A stretch of DNA of 64,000 nucleotides from Paracyclopina nana. Taxonomy: Eukaryota > Arthropoda > Copepoda > Cyclopoida > Cyclopettidae. A model generated the notes under the pieces. The model ran no database searches. It saw only the letters and a program-made list of their open reading frames with translations, and had not been told where the DNA came from. Shown here in pieces: positions 48,373 through 60,735 of the stretch. The stretch covers positions 6,696,001 to 6,760,000 of the forward strand of contig JAGUCH010000003.1 in assembly GCA_019096065.1 (NCBI GenBank). The letters run 5' to 3'. A program made the translations under genes and the position numbers. Within the stretch, counting starts at the first letter, position 1; every line of letters starts with the position of its first letter.

Positions 48373-48695
48373 GTGTCGAAGACTGAAGCTGAAGAAGACG
48401 AAGGATACTCTCCTTTATTTCCAATTTTTAACTTTACGATCCTTACTACTACTACTACAACCTCCATCACCACCACCGTACTACTCTACAACAACCGTCG
48501 TCACAAAGACCAAGACATTGTTAATCATCAATTTTCTTCCTCCTTCCGCCAACGAGATTATTATTAAAATTATTATTAAAAGAATGATGCAGTCAGCAGG
48601 AGGGCAAACTCTTTCAGCCAAATCCACCCATGAATGTAAACTCATGATGAGAGACGCAGTACCACCATCTCGAAAGAGCAAACCAGCCAACAAAC

Positions 48696-48701
48696 AATAA
48701 A
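48696..48701 (+). terminator. Poly(A) signal of SCP
   Basis: AATAAA 324 nt after the TAA stop at 48370-48372. The 3' UTR carries CAC/ACT triplet repeats and several ATTATTA blocks. Confidence 0.65.
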
Positions 48702-49915
48702 CAAGTTGCCCTGAAAAAAACCTCGACTCCATTCAATATGTAGCTTTGTTTCTGCGCTGCTAGCTGCGCTAATTTTCCAATCAAGAGGAATTGCTCCTCG
48801 TTGTCGCGCGCGACTACATTTCTGCATGGCAGTATACATACATGAACGAAGCTATGGAACACGACGACTAGATATCTGCTCTTTGGCGGCGGAGGAAGCA
48901 TGTGCAGTACTATGCATGCATAGTAAGTGATATGGCGATTCTTGCTTTGGGTCCATTCGCGTGTAAATGTCTCTCTAGACCCTATTATACTACATTATTT
49001 CGCGGCGCGCGTTTCTCTAATGTAGCATATTCTATATAGTGCGCAAAATTAAGAAGCAGCTTGAGTTCAATAAATACGTTTCACAATCCGACGGACGACG
49101 TCAAAGTGTAATGTAGCAGTATCGGATGCGCGCTAGCTGGCCAGCCACTATTGGGAGTATATGGAGCAGCACTGACCGGCGCCTAGCCGGATCTGGCTGA
49201 ACTTGAAACACGGAGCGGTAGCAGGCGAGGTCATGACGTGACGAAGGCCACCGTCCGAATTCATTCATGGATTTGGGTGAATGGACAACGCCCAGGAGGT
49301 GGCGTGGCCGGCAGGCCTAGGTTAGCGGGCCCGCAGCCGCGGCCTGATGATCGCGATCCGCGTTTGCCTGTGGGGAATATTTTTTCGAAATCCCGGACCA
49401 GCCGATGGCGGCGGCCCTCAAATTGAAAGTGCCCCTGTGTGAGCGCGGGCGGCAAAAAAGCCCTGGAGACATGGGGCAAAAAACGGGGGGTCGGTCTGCG
49501 GCAGCCGCGAAGGGAGCTAGGTATAGCCCTCGAATGCTATGTTCGTACTACGTCGAGCGGAGCTGTGAGTGAGTTTGTGGAGCATGTGAGCAAGTGGTGG
49601 CTGCAGCAGCAGCAGCAGCAGCGTCCTGTCAGTCGTCCTCGTTCGGCCGTGTTTGGAGTGAAGGGGACTCGATTTCTCTTAGCTCAGGTGCACCGCGCAA
49701 CGAAGCACACAGCACATGCATGCAGCAGCAGCGGCAATAGCAGAGGCAGCAGCGGGCTCAGTCGAGAGTAGGCCACGGCACGCCAAACGTCGTCCCACAA
49801 GCGCCGCTCGAACGAGGACAACTTCAGTTCACCAGTGGCCACACAATTGCCACTTCACACCCACCGACCACCACCACCGACGAACCAGAGGCCCAAGGAG
49901 CCCGGGCACATCAAC
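48702..49915. promoter_or_regulatory. GC-rich upstream region of the ZNF385-like gene
   Basis: About 1.2 kb between the SCP end and the next ATG. From about 49120 it becomes markedly GC- and CpG-rich, which suggests a TATA-less promoter and 5' leader. A (CAG)n run lies at about 49602-49622. No TATA box or coding exon was recognised; the frame at 49439-49771 is probably a composition effect. Confidence 0.4.
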
Positions 49916-51740
49916 ATGTACTCGGCCTCTACGGCTAGCGTGGCCAGCACGGGATCCACGCTCGTGGGCGTGGCCGCGAACCCGCACCACATGAGGAGCC
50001 CGCAGGCGGCCTCCAACGTGATATTTGACCCCAGTGCTGTCTTTGACGCGGCCTCCGTCTGCTTCTGCCATCGGTTTCTTAACCCCTTCGGCACAGGGTA
50101 AGTTGATGCGCCATGCCGCGTTGAAGTCTCCCAAGAAATATGCTACTAAGGTGCAGCCAGGGCTACAACGCAGTTTCCTTTTTTATAGGGCCAGTCAATG
50201 CCTCTTGAACCCCTGCCTCCTACACTACTGCCGCGTGTGCAACATTCAGCTCAACTCGTGTCGACAGGCCAAGATCCACTCGGAGGGCAAGAAGCACGAG
50301 AAACGTCTGTCATACCTCAAGTTTTGCCTGCAATCCAGCGGAAGCGGAGCGCCCTCGGTCGCGGATGCCGGCAATAACGTCCTCGCCGGCTTCTTCGACG
50401 GAGGCCAAGCCGTGGCGGCCTCGCAGCCTCCTCCACCACCGCCGCCGCCCCAGCCGCCCCAGCAGCAGCAGCCGCCGCCCCAAATCACGCCGACCTCCAA
50501 TGGTGCTATGTACTTCGGCCAGCCGCAATACACATCCTCCACCACACCAGCTTACTACTACCCGACGGCTGCGGTCACCTCGTCCTCGTACCAGATGATG
50601 CCGGCAGCCGTCACATCGTCTGCCACCAGCTACTACGGCCCAGACTACACGTCCCCGCCCCCCACAGTTCCTGCCATGATGCAAGTAGTGCAACAACCTC
50701 CTCCTCCGCCCTTCGAGTACCACACTCTCCACGACTCCACCGCGGGCCAGCAAGTGATGCATGCCAACGGGGTGCAGATGCACGGCGTCATGAGCCCCAG
50801 CCTCACGTCGGGCTTCTCCGGCTCCGGCGACTGCAAGTCGACCGAGACGAGCTCAATTCTTAGTGCGGCCTCCTACTCCTCAGGGGCCATCATCAACAAC
50901 AATAATGGGACGAGCAATTACTACAATAATGGATACTACAACAACAACAACAATTATAAGCGGGACTACGGTGAGAGCACGGTGGGCACTTTGGGCTACT
51001 ACGAGGCGGGGCCCAAGTACTACAACCACCATCAGTCCCGATCGGCCAGTTCGGGGCAACAGGCCGCGAGCTGCAGCAGCGGCAGCAACAGTGTGGTGGC
51101 AGTGGCCAATGGTCGAACGGAGCCCAACAATAGCAACATTAGTAGTGCAGGCAGTGGCAGCAGCAGCGGCAGCCACAGCAGCAGCAGTGGTGGCAACAAC
51201 ATGATCGGCGGCAGCAATGTGTTTTGCGAGACGTGTCAAATAGCCTTCCCTTCTGTGGCCGTCCTGGAGAACCATTTGAAGGGCTCTCGCCACGCGCGCA
51301 GAGTCAAGTCCCAGCAGGCCTTCCGCCAACTGAAGGACGCGGGCACCCTTTTCCGCATTAGAGGCAGCAACGCCCCCGTCTCGGACGTGGGCATGAGCTG
51401 CGGGGCCATACGATGCGACGTCTGCCAGGTCTCGGTAAACTCTTCGCACCAACTCCAGGCTCACTTGACAGGTAAGACAACTTAGCAAGCCTTTCTCATC
51501 ACACACAGAGTATATCAAGGCCGACTTTGCAGGACACAAGCACAAAGTACGGGCTATCAGAAGAGGGGCGAAAACCAACCAAGCAGTGCTCTCCCCAAGT
51601 TCCTCGCTACTCACCTCATCGGCCTCTGTGTCCGAGATGAGCTACCAGTCGAACGGTACAAGTGGCAAGCCTAAGAATACTAGTATCAATAAATCCACGA
51701 GGAGCCTTCGGCGGCTGCCTGCGGCCAAGAACACCCAGCC

Positions 51741-51773
<33 letters not shown>

Positions 51774-52733
51774 GCAGCAGACTCCGCAGCCTACGAAACA
51801 GAAGCAGGCTCAGAAGCAGCAGCAGGCTCCGCAAAACCAACAGCAAGTCTCGGCAGCAGCATTGGCATTAAGCCGCCACCGATCCTCAGGGTGTTTGCAA
51901 TCTCGTCATTGTCACTCCACGCTGAGCCTCAGCAGAGCTCGATCAAGTTCCGCCCTCAACAGAGTGCAATCTCGATCCATGAACCTGATCATGATACAAA
52001 CGGCCACCAACGGCCACGGCATGAAGACCACCTCCTCCGACGTGCTCTCGATGCGCTCGTCGTCGTCTGGAGCCTCCCTGTCCTCCAGTGATGATAATGT
52101 GGACGAGGACGAGGAGGACGAGGGCGTGGCCACCGACGCTACTGACAAGGAGGTCAAGCCCAAATCAGACGCGGCCAAGACGAAGCGGCCGGTGCGCAAC
52201 CGAAACAAAGTGAACAAGGAGGACGGCCTCGCTCAAGGTACGTTAAAGCCCCACATGATGCGAACATGACTCACAGTATATCGCGTATTTCAGTTGCGGC
52301 GGACCTAAGCTGGATGAAGAAACAACTATCTAACAATAACGGGGAGGTGGTAGTGACGGGCAGCCCCTCCACCAATGGCAATTTGAAAAGCTGCAAGAAA
52401 GACAAAGAGAACTCTCCCGACAAGGTAAGCCAGCTCTTGCGCTCCGCTCAAGCTCGATTAGCCCCAACTCAGGCCTGATTGCAGCAGCCGCAGCATCAGA
52501 ATAAACAACCATCCTACAACAACGCCGCAGCCGTCAAGATCTTCAAGCGCGGATTCAACATCAACGCTCAAGAGTGGAAGCCGAAGAGGAAGGAGGCTGC
52601 CGCTAGCGAAAGGCGAGCCTCGAACGCCTCCATCAAGGATATCCCAATGCTGAACGTGTTCCTGCAGCGGCTCGACCGGCATTCGAAGCAGCAGCAGCCC
52701 CCGCCGAAAGAAGAATTGCAGCAGCGAGCCTAG
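49916..52733 (+). CDS. ZNF385-like protein with three dsRNA-type C2H2 zinc fingers
   Basis: Probable nuclear RNA-binding protein. Five exons, 849 aa: 49916-50097, 50189-51471, 51533-52237, 52294-52424 and 52485-52733. Three fingers have the U1/JAZ spacing C-x2-C-x12-H-x5-H: YCRVCNIQLNSCRQAKIHSE (from about residue 74), FCETCQIAFPSVAVLENHLK (about 406) and RCDVCQVSVNSSHQLQAHLT (about 469), the last crossing an exon junction into GHKHK. Such fingers bind double-stranded RNA in ZNF346 and ZNF385. The conserved segment before finger 1 (FGTGASQCLLNPCLLHYC) spans the first junction. The rest is low complexity: poly-Pro/Gln, Asn/Tyr-rich, Ser/Gly-rich, a polyQ run (about 557-571) and an acidic stretch. 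The ATG at 49916 is the first in frame. Family is confident; orthology to one ZNF385 paralogue is not claimed. Confidence 0.85.
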
Positions 52734-55700
52734 TCCCAAGTGCAAAAGATATTGTGTGTGCTCAAGCTAGTAGACAACCACTGGGTATTTATGAGTCATG
52801 GTGCTGAAGAAGAAGAAGGAAGATATGTACACTACTATAGTATAACGCTCTACTCATATATAAATTACTAGAAGAAGGATTGACGACACTCTAGTCTCCT
52901 GATATCGCCCGCAGCCGCCGCAGCCGCGTACGTCCGCTCCCCTCCCCATGCTGTAATCTATATAATGCTCCATGTTAATGTTGAAATATAGCGGCAAAAC
53001 CATACAACGACGATTTTGACTGAGTTTTCGCATGGCATTTGAAAGTTACGTCGTAGCATGGTCCGCGCGTTGAAGTCACCACCATTGCTGCTGCTGCTGC
53101 TGGTCAAGTTTGGGTAGTGGTTGGTATACTAGGTTGGCTTGCTGCTGCTGCTGGCTAGGCTTGCCTGAGGAGCAACTTTCACTAGACGACGACATGTCAA
53201 TTGAAGGTCCCAAGCCAAGCTGGCCCACGCTCGCCAATTGAGCATCCGCGTGAGTCTAGCGGCATCATGATCCATCCCCATGACTCTGCAGCAAAGAAAC
53301 CTGGTCAGCTTGCAGCCAACCTGCATGCACCGAGGCCCCATTCAAAGCCGGCCACAGCTCGTCGGGCGCAAATGAGGTTATTGGCTCGAGGCGTCAAAAA
53401 GAAGGTAAAGCCAGGACGACGTGCCAGCTCCATCCATCCACACCTGCAATGGCACACAGGTAACTTGCGGATCCTACGTCGATCGTCTCCTCGACTCGCT
53501 TCAGCAGGAGCAGCAATAAGTGCCCATATCCCAAAGTCCTTCTCTTAAACGACTTATTGGCCGAAATCCGCAAGGTGGCAGCTACCACTTGGTCAGCAAA
53601 CTTTCACCGCTTCACGAGTGGTGGTGGATGCAACGAGTCTCTTCTTTCCCTACTGTATACGGTATGCATACTAGGACACGGCTACTACTCCTCGTAATGG
53701 ACGCGAGGGAAACTTTCACAATCGTCTCCAATCCATCTGTTGTCCTTAGCCCATGGACAGTAAATCTCTTGGATTTCCATCTAGCTGCTACCACCACGTT
53801 TGCAAAATGCCGCTCCTCCGGCCTATGCTGTATTCTACCGTGCTTATCTGAGAGCCACTATATGCCCCGGAATCTGGACACCAAGGTCTAATGTAGAAAA
53901 GTCTGGCCTACCTTGGTCCCGATCCGCATTTTTCTTCCCCACACCATTCACCACCGCGTTTGTTAATGATGCCAGTGGTCCTCTCTTTCTCCACATGCAG
54001 CCACCAGTCAGCTTGGTGGTAGCCATCTAGAGTACAGCAGCCAGCAGAGAATATTGAAAAGTTAGCCACAAACGCAAATCCTCTTTTCCAATGATTATTA
54101 CGGCATTTCCCCTCCTTGCGTCGGAGTCGCGTCCTGCCGCAGTGTACGTACGTGGGAATGAAGTTCCCATTTCAATTTTCGCTTCAATAACGATGATGCA
54201 CTCGACCTTCCTTCAGAAATTTCTTCCAGGCATTTTTTAGACATTTTTGTGAATGCCACACATACGTAGATTAATTGCCGACCCGCAGCAAGATCGGTAC
54301 TACGTGAACAAATCTTTCAAATCTTCATGGTCACCCGCATTTTTCATGCCTGTTTTGGCTCCGAGAAAGAAATCGAAAAATCTGACATCGAATCTCCATC
54401 TGCAGCACCGGCAGCAGCAACTCTTCTTTGCTAGCCCTGAGACATGGACAAAAATATTGAGACATGCCATATCAGCTCTCTCTCTCAGCTAAAGATCAGT
54501 CAAGGATAATGAAATGGCAAAAAATAGTCGTCGCAACCATTAAAAAATCAATTTGGCCTGTTGTAACAATGGCTGCAGGATTTTCGTGCAAACCACTTTC
54601 AGATTCATTACAGGTAAGTAAATATTTTACTTTCCATAATTTGTGATGTGCGATCACGCGCGACTGCGCAACGCTGCATGAGAAAAATGATTTCTCTTTT
54701 CGCGGAACAATTTCGGTAGTTATAACGCAACCTTATCGCATTTTTCCGCGCGCCGAACTACTACTTACACATGAGTAGTGGCCAATGCACTTAAGGCGAA
54801 CGGCAAAATTTTGACTAGCTTCAATTAGCCTGCCTTTGTCCACCTATCTCTATATATCTTATCACATATTAAAGAAAGGCAAAAGCACCACCTCAGGCCA
54901 TTTATTTGGTACTCCTTCATTGCGTTCCCCTATGCACAGCCAATATGATGACCTTTTTCCCACAAACAAGCGAATTTCGATAAGTGCACTGCATCATTAC
55001 ATAGTACATTTACATGCTACCTCGCTCATAATCCATTTGATCCTGCCGGCCATTATTCTGGAATATTACTTTGAGACGCAGATAAGAAGACTCATCAGCC
55101 GTCATTAGCTGCAAAAAGAATTTCCACTGAGCTTCCACCGAATATTGAGATGTCGTTTAACAAAAAAGCAAACTGGTGACTTTTTTGGCAGCAGCAGCAG
55201 CCGACCTAGGATCGAATTTGTAGTCGAAGCGAAAAGAAGAAGTGGTGGCTGCTTCAGTTAGGGATAGCTGGCATGGCTCTTGGCTAAGTAAGACATCAGG
55301 CCTTATCTTTGTGTCGAGATATTGCCGCTCTCAAAGCTGGACGGCCAACCAATCCAAGTCGGGAGTCAGAGCCATACGAGACGTACACATGCAAAGTAAA
55401 GAGCAGACGCCCATTTCAGCTCTGCTTTTCCACCCTGCCCCTTAACCACAACGACGACGCACAAAAGTACCTCGAGTTTCGAAATTAAGGCTAATCTTTG
55501 CACAGCTCTACTATAATTAGTGAAAGATCAAGCCATTACTAGTGGATTATAATACTTTCTCAATTCTGCGTAGTTTTCTCTTGGGGATAATTTGAGGTTA
55601 GGCAATTTTTTTGACACTCTGTCATAGTAAGCCGTTTCCAAAGTGTATCGAACTTTGGGTGTACGGACGGACACTTTTTTGCATACTATGGCCGTTATCA

Positions 55701-57568
55701 GCTTAATGAACCGACCCTGGCAAAGCATGGTATGCTGCGATGATTCATTATGCCACCGTCGTCAATTCAACTTGTGGCTGCTGCAGCATTAATAAGGCAA
55801 CGCCATTAATAGCAGACTTCAGGCTTAATCTGAAATCTGGGTAAAAAGTTTAGCATCCGGCAATTGCATATTTTTTTCTCTTTTTGCTGCTTTAGGAAAA
55901 ATCCTCTTCGCGCGGGTCCGCGGCACTTTACTTTCAAGGGCTTCCCGTGTTTCAACAACTCGCTGTAGCTGGCTAAAAAGCTATAAAATGAATGGGTCCA
56001 AAAAGCGACCGACTGAAATATGACCAAAGAGGACACACATTATTGCCTTCCTTTTTGGCCCCCATTACCATTGTTTTACACTTTAGTAAATGGTGTCCAA
56101 GCTCATCCAGCCAACCAAGGTGGAGGATGGTGCGAAGATGAGATTTCCATCTGTCGCCACAGACCTTGTACGAGCAGTCTAGCTTCTCGAAAATATGGAA
56201 AACGGGGACTAGTTTTTCATTTCGTGCTCGACAAGCATCCAGATCATCGTTGGCCAGCAGCACAAATCACGCATGAAATGGGCTGAAGACTTTCTCCCGC
56301 TCGATCTTGAGCTCAAGCGAGCTGTCATGTCACGAAACGCGATCTGACACCCGAGAACTCAAAATCGACGAGAATGCACGCACGTACTGCAACGCCAGTC
56401 AAAGTTCGGCCTCAGGTTCATACCCCACATGTTTCCGAGCTATAATCGTCGTTGCCAATTCCCCCCTTTAAAAGCTCTTGACATCAGATTTCGCTTTTCC
56501 AATAGCTTAGCTCTAACACGATACGAGCAATTAAAAGCGAATTGAGCTTTTGATTCTACACTAATTGCAACTTGAGCCTTGCCAAAAATATCCTTTTAAG
56601 ATAGCATTATGCTCTTATTCAGCTCTTGCCAGTCCACTTTTTTACGTGTATCTTTTGCTCGCCCAATTTTTCATGGCTCATTCTGCTGTTGCCCAAGCTG
56701 TACTACTACAATAGTAGTATAGGTCTGTGAAACTTCAACACCAAAGTCTTATCAAGATTCATGAGAATCCAAGTGTCAGACGCTCCAGATGGCTGCTGCC
56801 CTAACGACTTAAAAAAGCATCTCTCCTACATTATGAGCATCACACGACGAGATGATTGCTGCCGGCGGAACAATGTCAAAGAGGGTCCAAGACAAATACC
56901 TTCCTGTCCTGTCGTTGAGCTCCCTTTTGTCACTGATCCTCATCAGCTTCTGATCGGAAAGCGATGATCAGTAAACATAGCTTCTTTTAGCCTTCGCCCC
57001 TATTTGGGCACCCCTGAGTGCCTCCTTAATTCACCGAGATAACGAAGAAGAAAGAGTCATTATTTTAGCTCCACTCACTCCTTCTTAAACAATATTATGA
57101 TGGCCTTATCTTTCTACTACATTGCCGAATTCACAGCTAGACTCGCTGCTGTCTCATAAAGTATGATGATGTTACTTTCCCTCGGTTCGGGTCAGTGATT
57201 TCTGGAATGAGCAGTGACGCCCACATTTGGGATGATTACTTAGCTGACAGCTCCTCAGCACTTCATCACCCCTCACGAAAAAATGGGCAACAGCCAAATT
57301 GAAAAGTCTCCACCATGATTCTACATGGGGCGGCTCGAATTTCAAAAATTATTGTCGAAGATCATCACTTCCGCGAGCCGCCAATTTCGCCCGGAATGCA
57401 CTAGCTGCTGCAGAAATTCCCTAATACTCTCTACATACTAGTATGTGCTAGAGCGAGTATATTAATTAATAATCATCATTATTATGGCCAAGGAACAATG
57501 CATCGTAATTGGAAAAAAGCTAGTATTGTACACAACGGGAAGTAGCATGGTGGTGGTTCTTTTTCCGG
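52734..57568. other. Intergenic region between ZNF385-like and GATA genes
   Basis: Nearly 5 kb between the converging 3' ends of two genes. It holds the 3' UTR of the ZNF385-like gene (no clear AATAAA) and probably that of the GATA gene. There are short CTG/CAG runs near 53089-53105, 53140-53154 and 55189-55201. Open frames such as 53201-53548 and 53520-53891 show no domain or splice-site support. I see no other feature. Confidence 0.5.
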
Positions 57569-60500
57569 CTAACTAGCCTGCAAATTCAACTTTGCGTGGT
57601 GGTGATGATGGTGAGTGGAATGTTCAGTTGAGGTCAGTCCAGGGTACGAAAAAACGCCGCCCGAGGCCATGGAGGTCGAGGCCGCGGCAAAGCTCGAGTA
57701 ATCTGGCTGGTGGTGCGAGTGAGAATTGTGGTACTTCATTTCGTCAAGGCCGAAGCCTTGGTGGTGGTGACCAGTGTGCGTCGTGAACGGCGCTGGCGTC
57801 AGATGAGGTAGGCCGGTCAGCATGCTCGTGTCGTGCTGACCCATTCCGCTCAGCGGATGTGGAGGCTTGGAGAAATGGGACGAGTATAAGGAAGAGGCCA
57901 TTTGTTCGAGAGGCTCGGCCTTCACAGAAGACTTTCCGTCCTTGGCATCCAACTTGTGGTACGTAGACGTCATTAGAGGCTGCTGGTGAGACATACTGCC
58001 ATCGTTCTTTAAATGTTTACTCTTATCTGCAAGATAATGCTGGCAGTTAGCAAAGCGTATAAATTAGAATCAGAATCTAAAAACAAATAACTAGCTTCAT
58101 AGAAATGGTGCCCAACCGAAAGCGAAGTAAATAGTGCTCGTATGTCATGGGCTTTATAGATCGTTGCCTATGAAGCACAGTTTGAAATGGCTAAATACAT
58201 CATTTACTTTATTTTATTACACAAGGTATAATTTTAGTAAGCTTAACTAATGTCTAATGCAATGTTTGCCTTAAAAGAAAATTTTTTCCTTCCATTACAG
58301 AAGCCTCTTATTTCAGTACTGATCAATTGGGCTTTGCTCACGGAGGCTCTGGTAGTTTTGATTTTTGCCGCTAGGAGGAGCTAATGATACTCCAGCTAAT
58401 AGCAGCGTAAGCTAAGAGGGCTGAAAATTGAATTTCGATCCGTTTCTGTTTGCACCCGCCCCACTACTAGCCCCGACCTAAAAATATTGAACCTCCGATC
58501 AATTTTTAAAGCAACCAGATTTGATATATTTCAACTACTTCACTAATTTTTGAAAAGCAAGTCTTGATCTAGTTTCGTAGTCTTTCTATGGACAAATTTA
58601 GTAATAATTGCATGCTTTGTGGGACAATTTGCCCAAGAAAATAAAGCTTGATACACGGTGGAGCTTTCTGGAAAAGGCAGAAAATCTCTCGTTTCTTGAC
58701 AAGAATGCCAAATATTGAGTTTTTAAAAGTCAAAAAGCCAAATGATAACGATTATGCGACAAACTAGTTGAAGCGACTTTGAAAAAGAATCGGAGGGTAC
58801 TCCTAATGCCATCTTTTTTACCTTATTCGGAAAAATGTAACTACACCGTGAGCAAAGCCCAATTTCGATAGTTTTTGATAGCTTCAATCCGACCATTTTT
58901 GCCACCTCTATAGGTCATTCGAGTTTGTATGTGTAATGATTAATCAGAATGAAAACTTAGGGACTTCATTAAAAGATACCGTATGATTTCATAGAAACAA
59001 TGCATAGGTGAACACCCATTATGATTTATTGTATGTATCAGATTCAAAAATAATATTCACATACGTATAACTATATAGATCTATCTTTCCTAGCTGAGAA
59101 TCCATCTTTTCCTCAATTACAAGGCTAACTTAAGTATTTAAAAAATATAGCCATAATTGCATACTCAATGAAAGTGGTTTTTTTTATAAGAGGAAGCTTG
59201 CCCTCAATCTTTTAACTTTTCTATACTGGAAAACGATTTTCTAGTTTACCGATCTGAGTCAGCTTCTTTATGTCACAGTTCTTTCTAAGCTTTTGGGGGG
59301 ATATTAAATATTTTATGATGTAGAAGCGATAACAACCGAACTCAGTGCCATCTAGTGCAGTCAGTTTGACTTCGAGTTCCTTTCCTACATCTGAAATCTT
59401 GTTCACTCAGCTAACCTGTAGCAGTAAGTGAAAAATGAAGCAGCACTACTAATTTGATCACACTTGTGCATCAAAATGTGTCAAATGCAAAAAAATGACC
59501 TCTTTGGATACTTCTAATATTTCATGCAACATTCAATGACGATTTTTCATTTAAAAGGAGAGAGCACTCGAAAAAATTTTCCTTTGACAAAAGTGTCCTG
59601 AGCGCATAATTGAGGCTCTTTGAAAAAACTCCATAACTTACCTGAATCTTTGAGGAGATCTTTTCCGTTCTTCAACGGGGCATTTTTCGGCTTCCTCTTT
59701 CTCGTCTGAATGCCATCTTTTCGCATCGCCAAAGGCCGATTCACCCCGTGTAGCTTGAAATAGAGACCACAAGCGTTGCAAACCGGCTCGCCTTCATTAT
59801 TTCGCCTCCACAACGTGGTGGTTCGCGTGCCGCAATTCGTGCAGCAAAGGCCCAGCCTTCGCGTCGAAGTTTGGAACATGGAACACTGAAAAGGCAACGG
59901 TTAAACGACATCAATAAAACCTCTCGCCAATTACCAGTCTTCGAGTAGGTTTTACCAGGGGCCTGTTCATGCCGTTCATCTTGTGATAGAGTCCACAGGC
60001 GTTGCATAAGTAATGTCCGGTTCCATCCCTCCTCCAGAGCGGCGTTGAAATCGCACCGCAGTTCACGCATTCGCGACCCTCGCCAAAATAGTCACCCATG
60101 GAAGGGTCTGAAAAATTTCCTCGTCACATGCTGTGATGCAGGGTGATTGATGGCCTTACCGTAGGTGACGCCCTCGCGCTGCAAGCCTTGGTAGGTGGCG
60201 AGGCTGTAGCTGTTCCAGCTCATCATATTTTGGGCCGCGTAAGCGGCCGCGTAAGGGCTAAAAGAGTTTGCGGCAGCAGCCGCAGCTCCCGCCGTCCCGA
60301 AATAGGCCGATTCTCGTGCTGCCGCGGCCGCGGCATGCATGCCGTTGTAGGATGCGAATCGGCTGCTATATTCACTAAGGGCCGACGAGGTTGTCGGGGT
60401 CACTGAGCCTTCGTTGGAGTTCCACGACGAGGGGGCGGTGGATGACACCTCCGCCTGAGGCTGAGGAGAGGTCGAGGTCATTCCCGAAGTGGAAGGGGCC

Positions 60501-60735
60501 ACCGCACCGCCAGAGGCCGCCGGAGGCGTGGAGGACGTTGACACTGGAGAAGAGGCCGCGGCTGGGGACGAGTAGTGGCCCAACATCGCGTTGCGATTTG
60601 AAGTCGTGGGCAAATAAACGGGGCTTGAAAGGAGGCCGCTGCCTCCGCCGCCGCCAAGTCCAGCGGCTGCCTCATAGCCGACCGCGGAGGCTGCGGCGGA
60701 CGGAAACATGTGGTACGACGACTCCTGCATGGAAA
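57569..60735 (-). CDS. pnr: GATA transcription factor, GATA4/5/6 (pannier-like) class
   Basis: Zinc-finger activator that binds WGATAR; in insects pannier controls heart, dorsal ectoderm and bristle patterning. Exons (minus strand): 60735-60160 with ATG at 60730, 60107-59935, 59885-59642 and 58026-57569; 481 aa. The N terminus has [18 protein letters not shown], resembling the activation motif of GATA4/5/6. The N finger [20 protein letters not shown] (from about residue 205) and C finger [20 protein letters not shown] (from about 263) are separated by [25 protein letters not shown] is the basic tail of the C finger. One exon per finger is typical of the family. The acceptor five bases before the ATG shows that an upstream non-coding exon exists. 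Alanine runs precede the fingers; the tail is His- and Ser-rich. The pannier assignment rests on the N-terminal motif and is inference. Confidence 0.9.
58325..58864. mobile_element. MITE in the GATA gene intron, 540 bp
   Basis: AATTGGGCTTTGCTCACGG at 58325-58343 is the perfect reverse complement of 58846-58864, with weaker pairing continuing inward (GTAGTTTTGATTTTT against its partner). It lies in the 1.6-kb last intron (58027-59641), which holds nothing else that I recognise. No clear target duplication. Confidence 0.6.

Noticed and set aside
49835..49915. N-terminal extension of the ZNF385-like protein
   Set aside because: The extended frame begins at GTG; the first ATG in frame is 49916.
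50025..50188. Alternative start of the ZNF385-like protein in the frame that reads through intron 1
   Set aside because: The upstream segment has no conserved residues, while splicing 50097/50189 gives a continuous sequence leading into finger 1 and a clean total frame.
53201..53891. Two overlapping frames of 115 and 123 aa as a gene
   Set aside because: Composition is arginine/serine-rich as in random GC-biased frames, with no domain, splice support or conserved motif.
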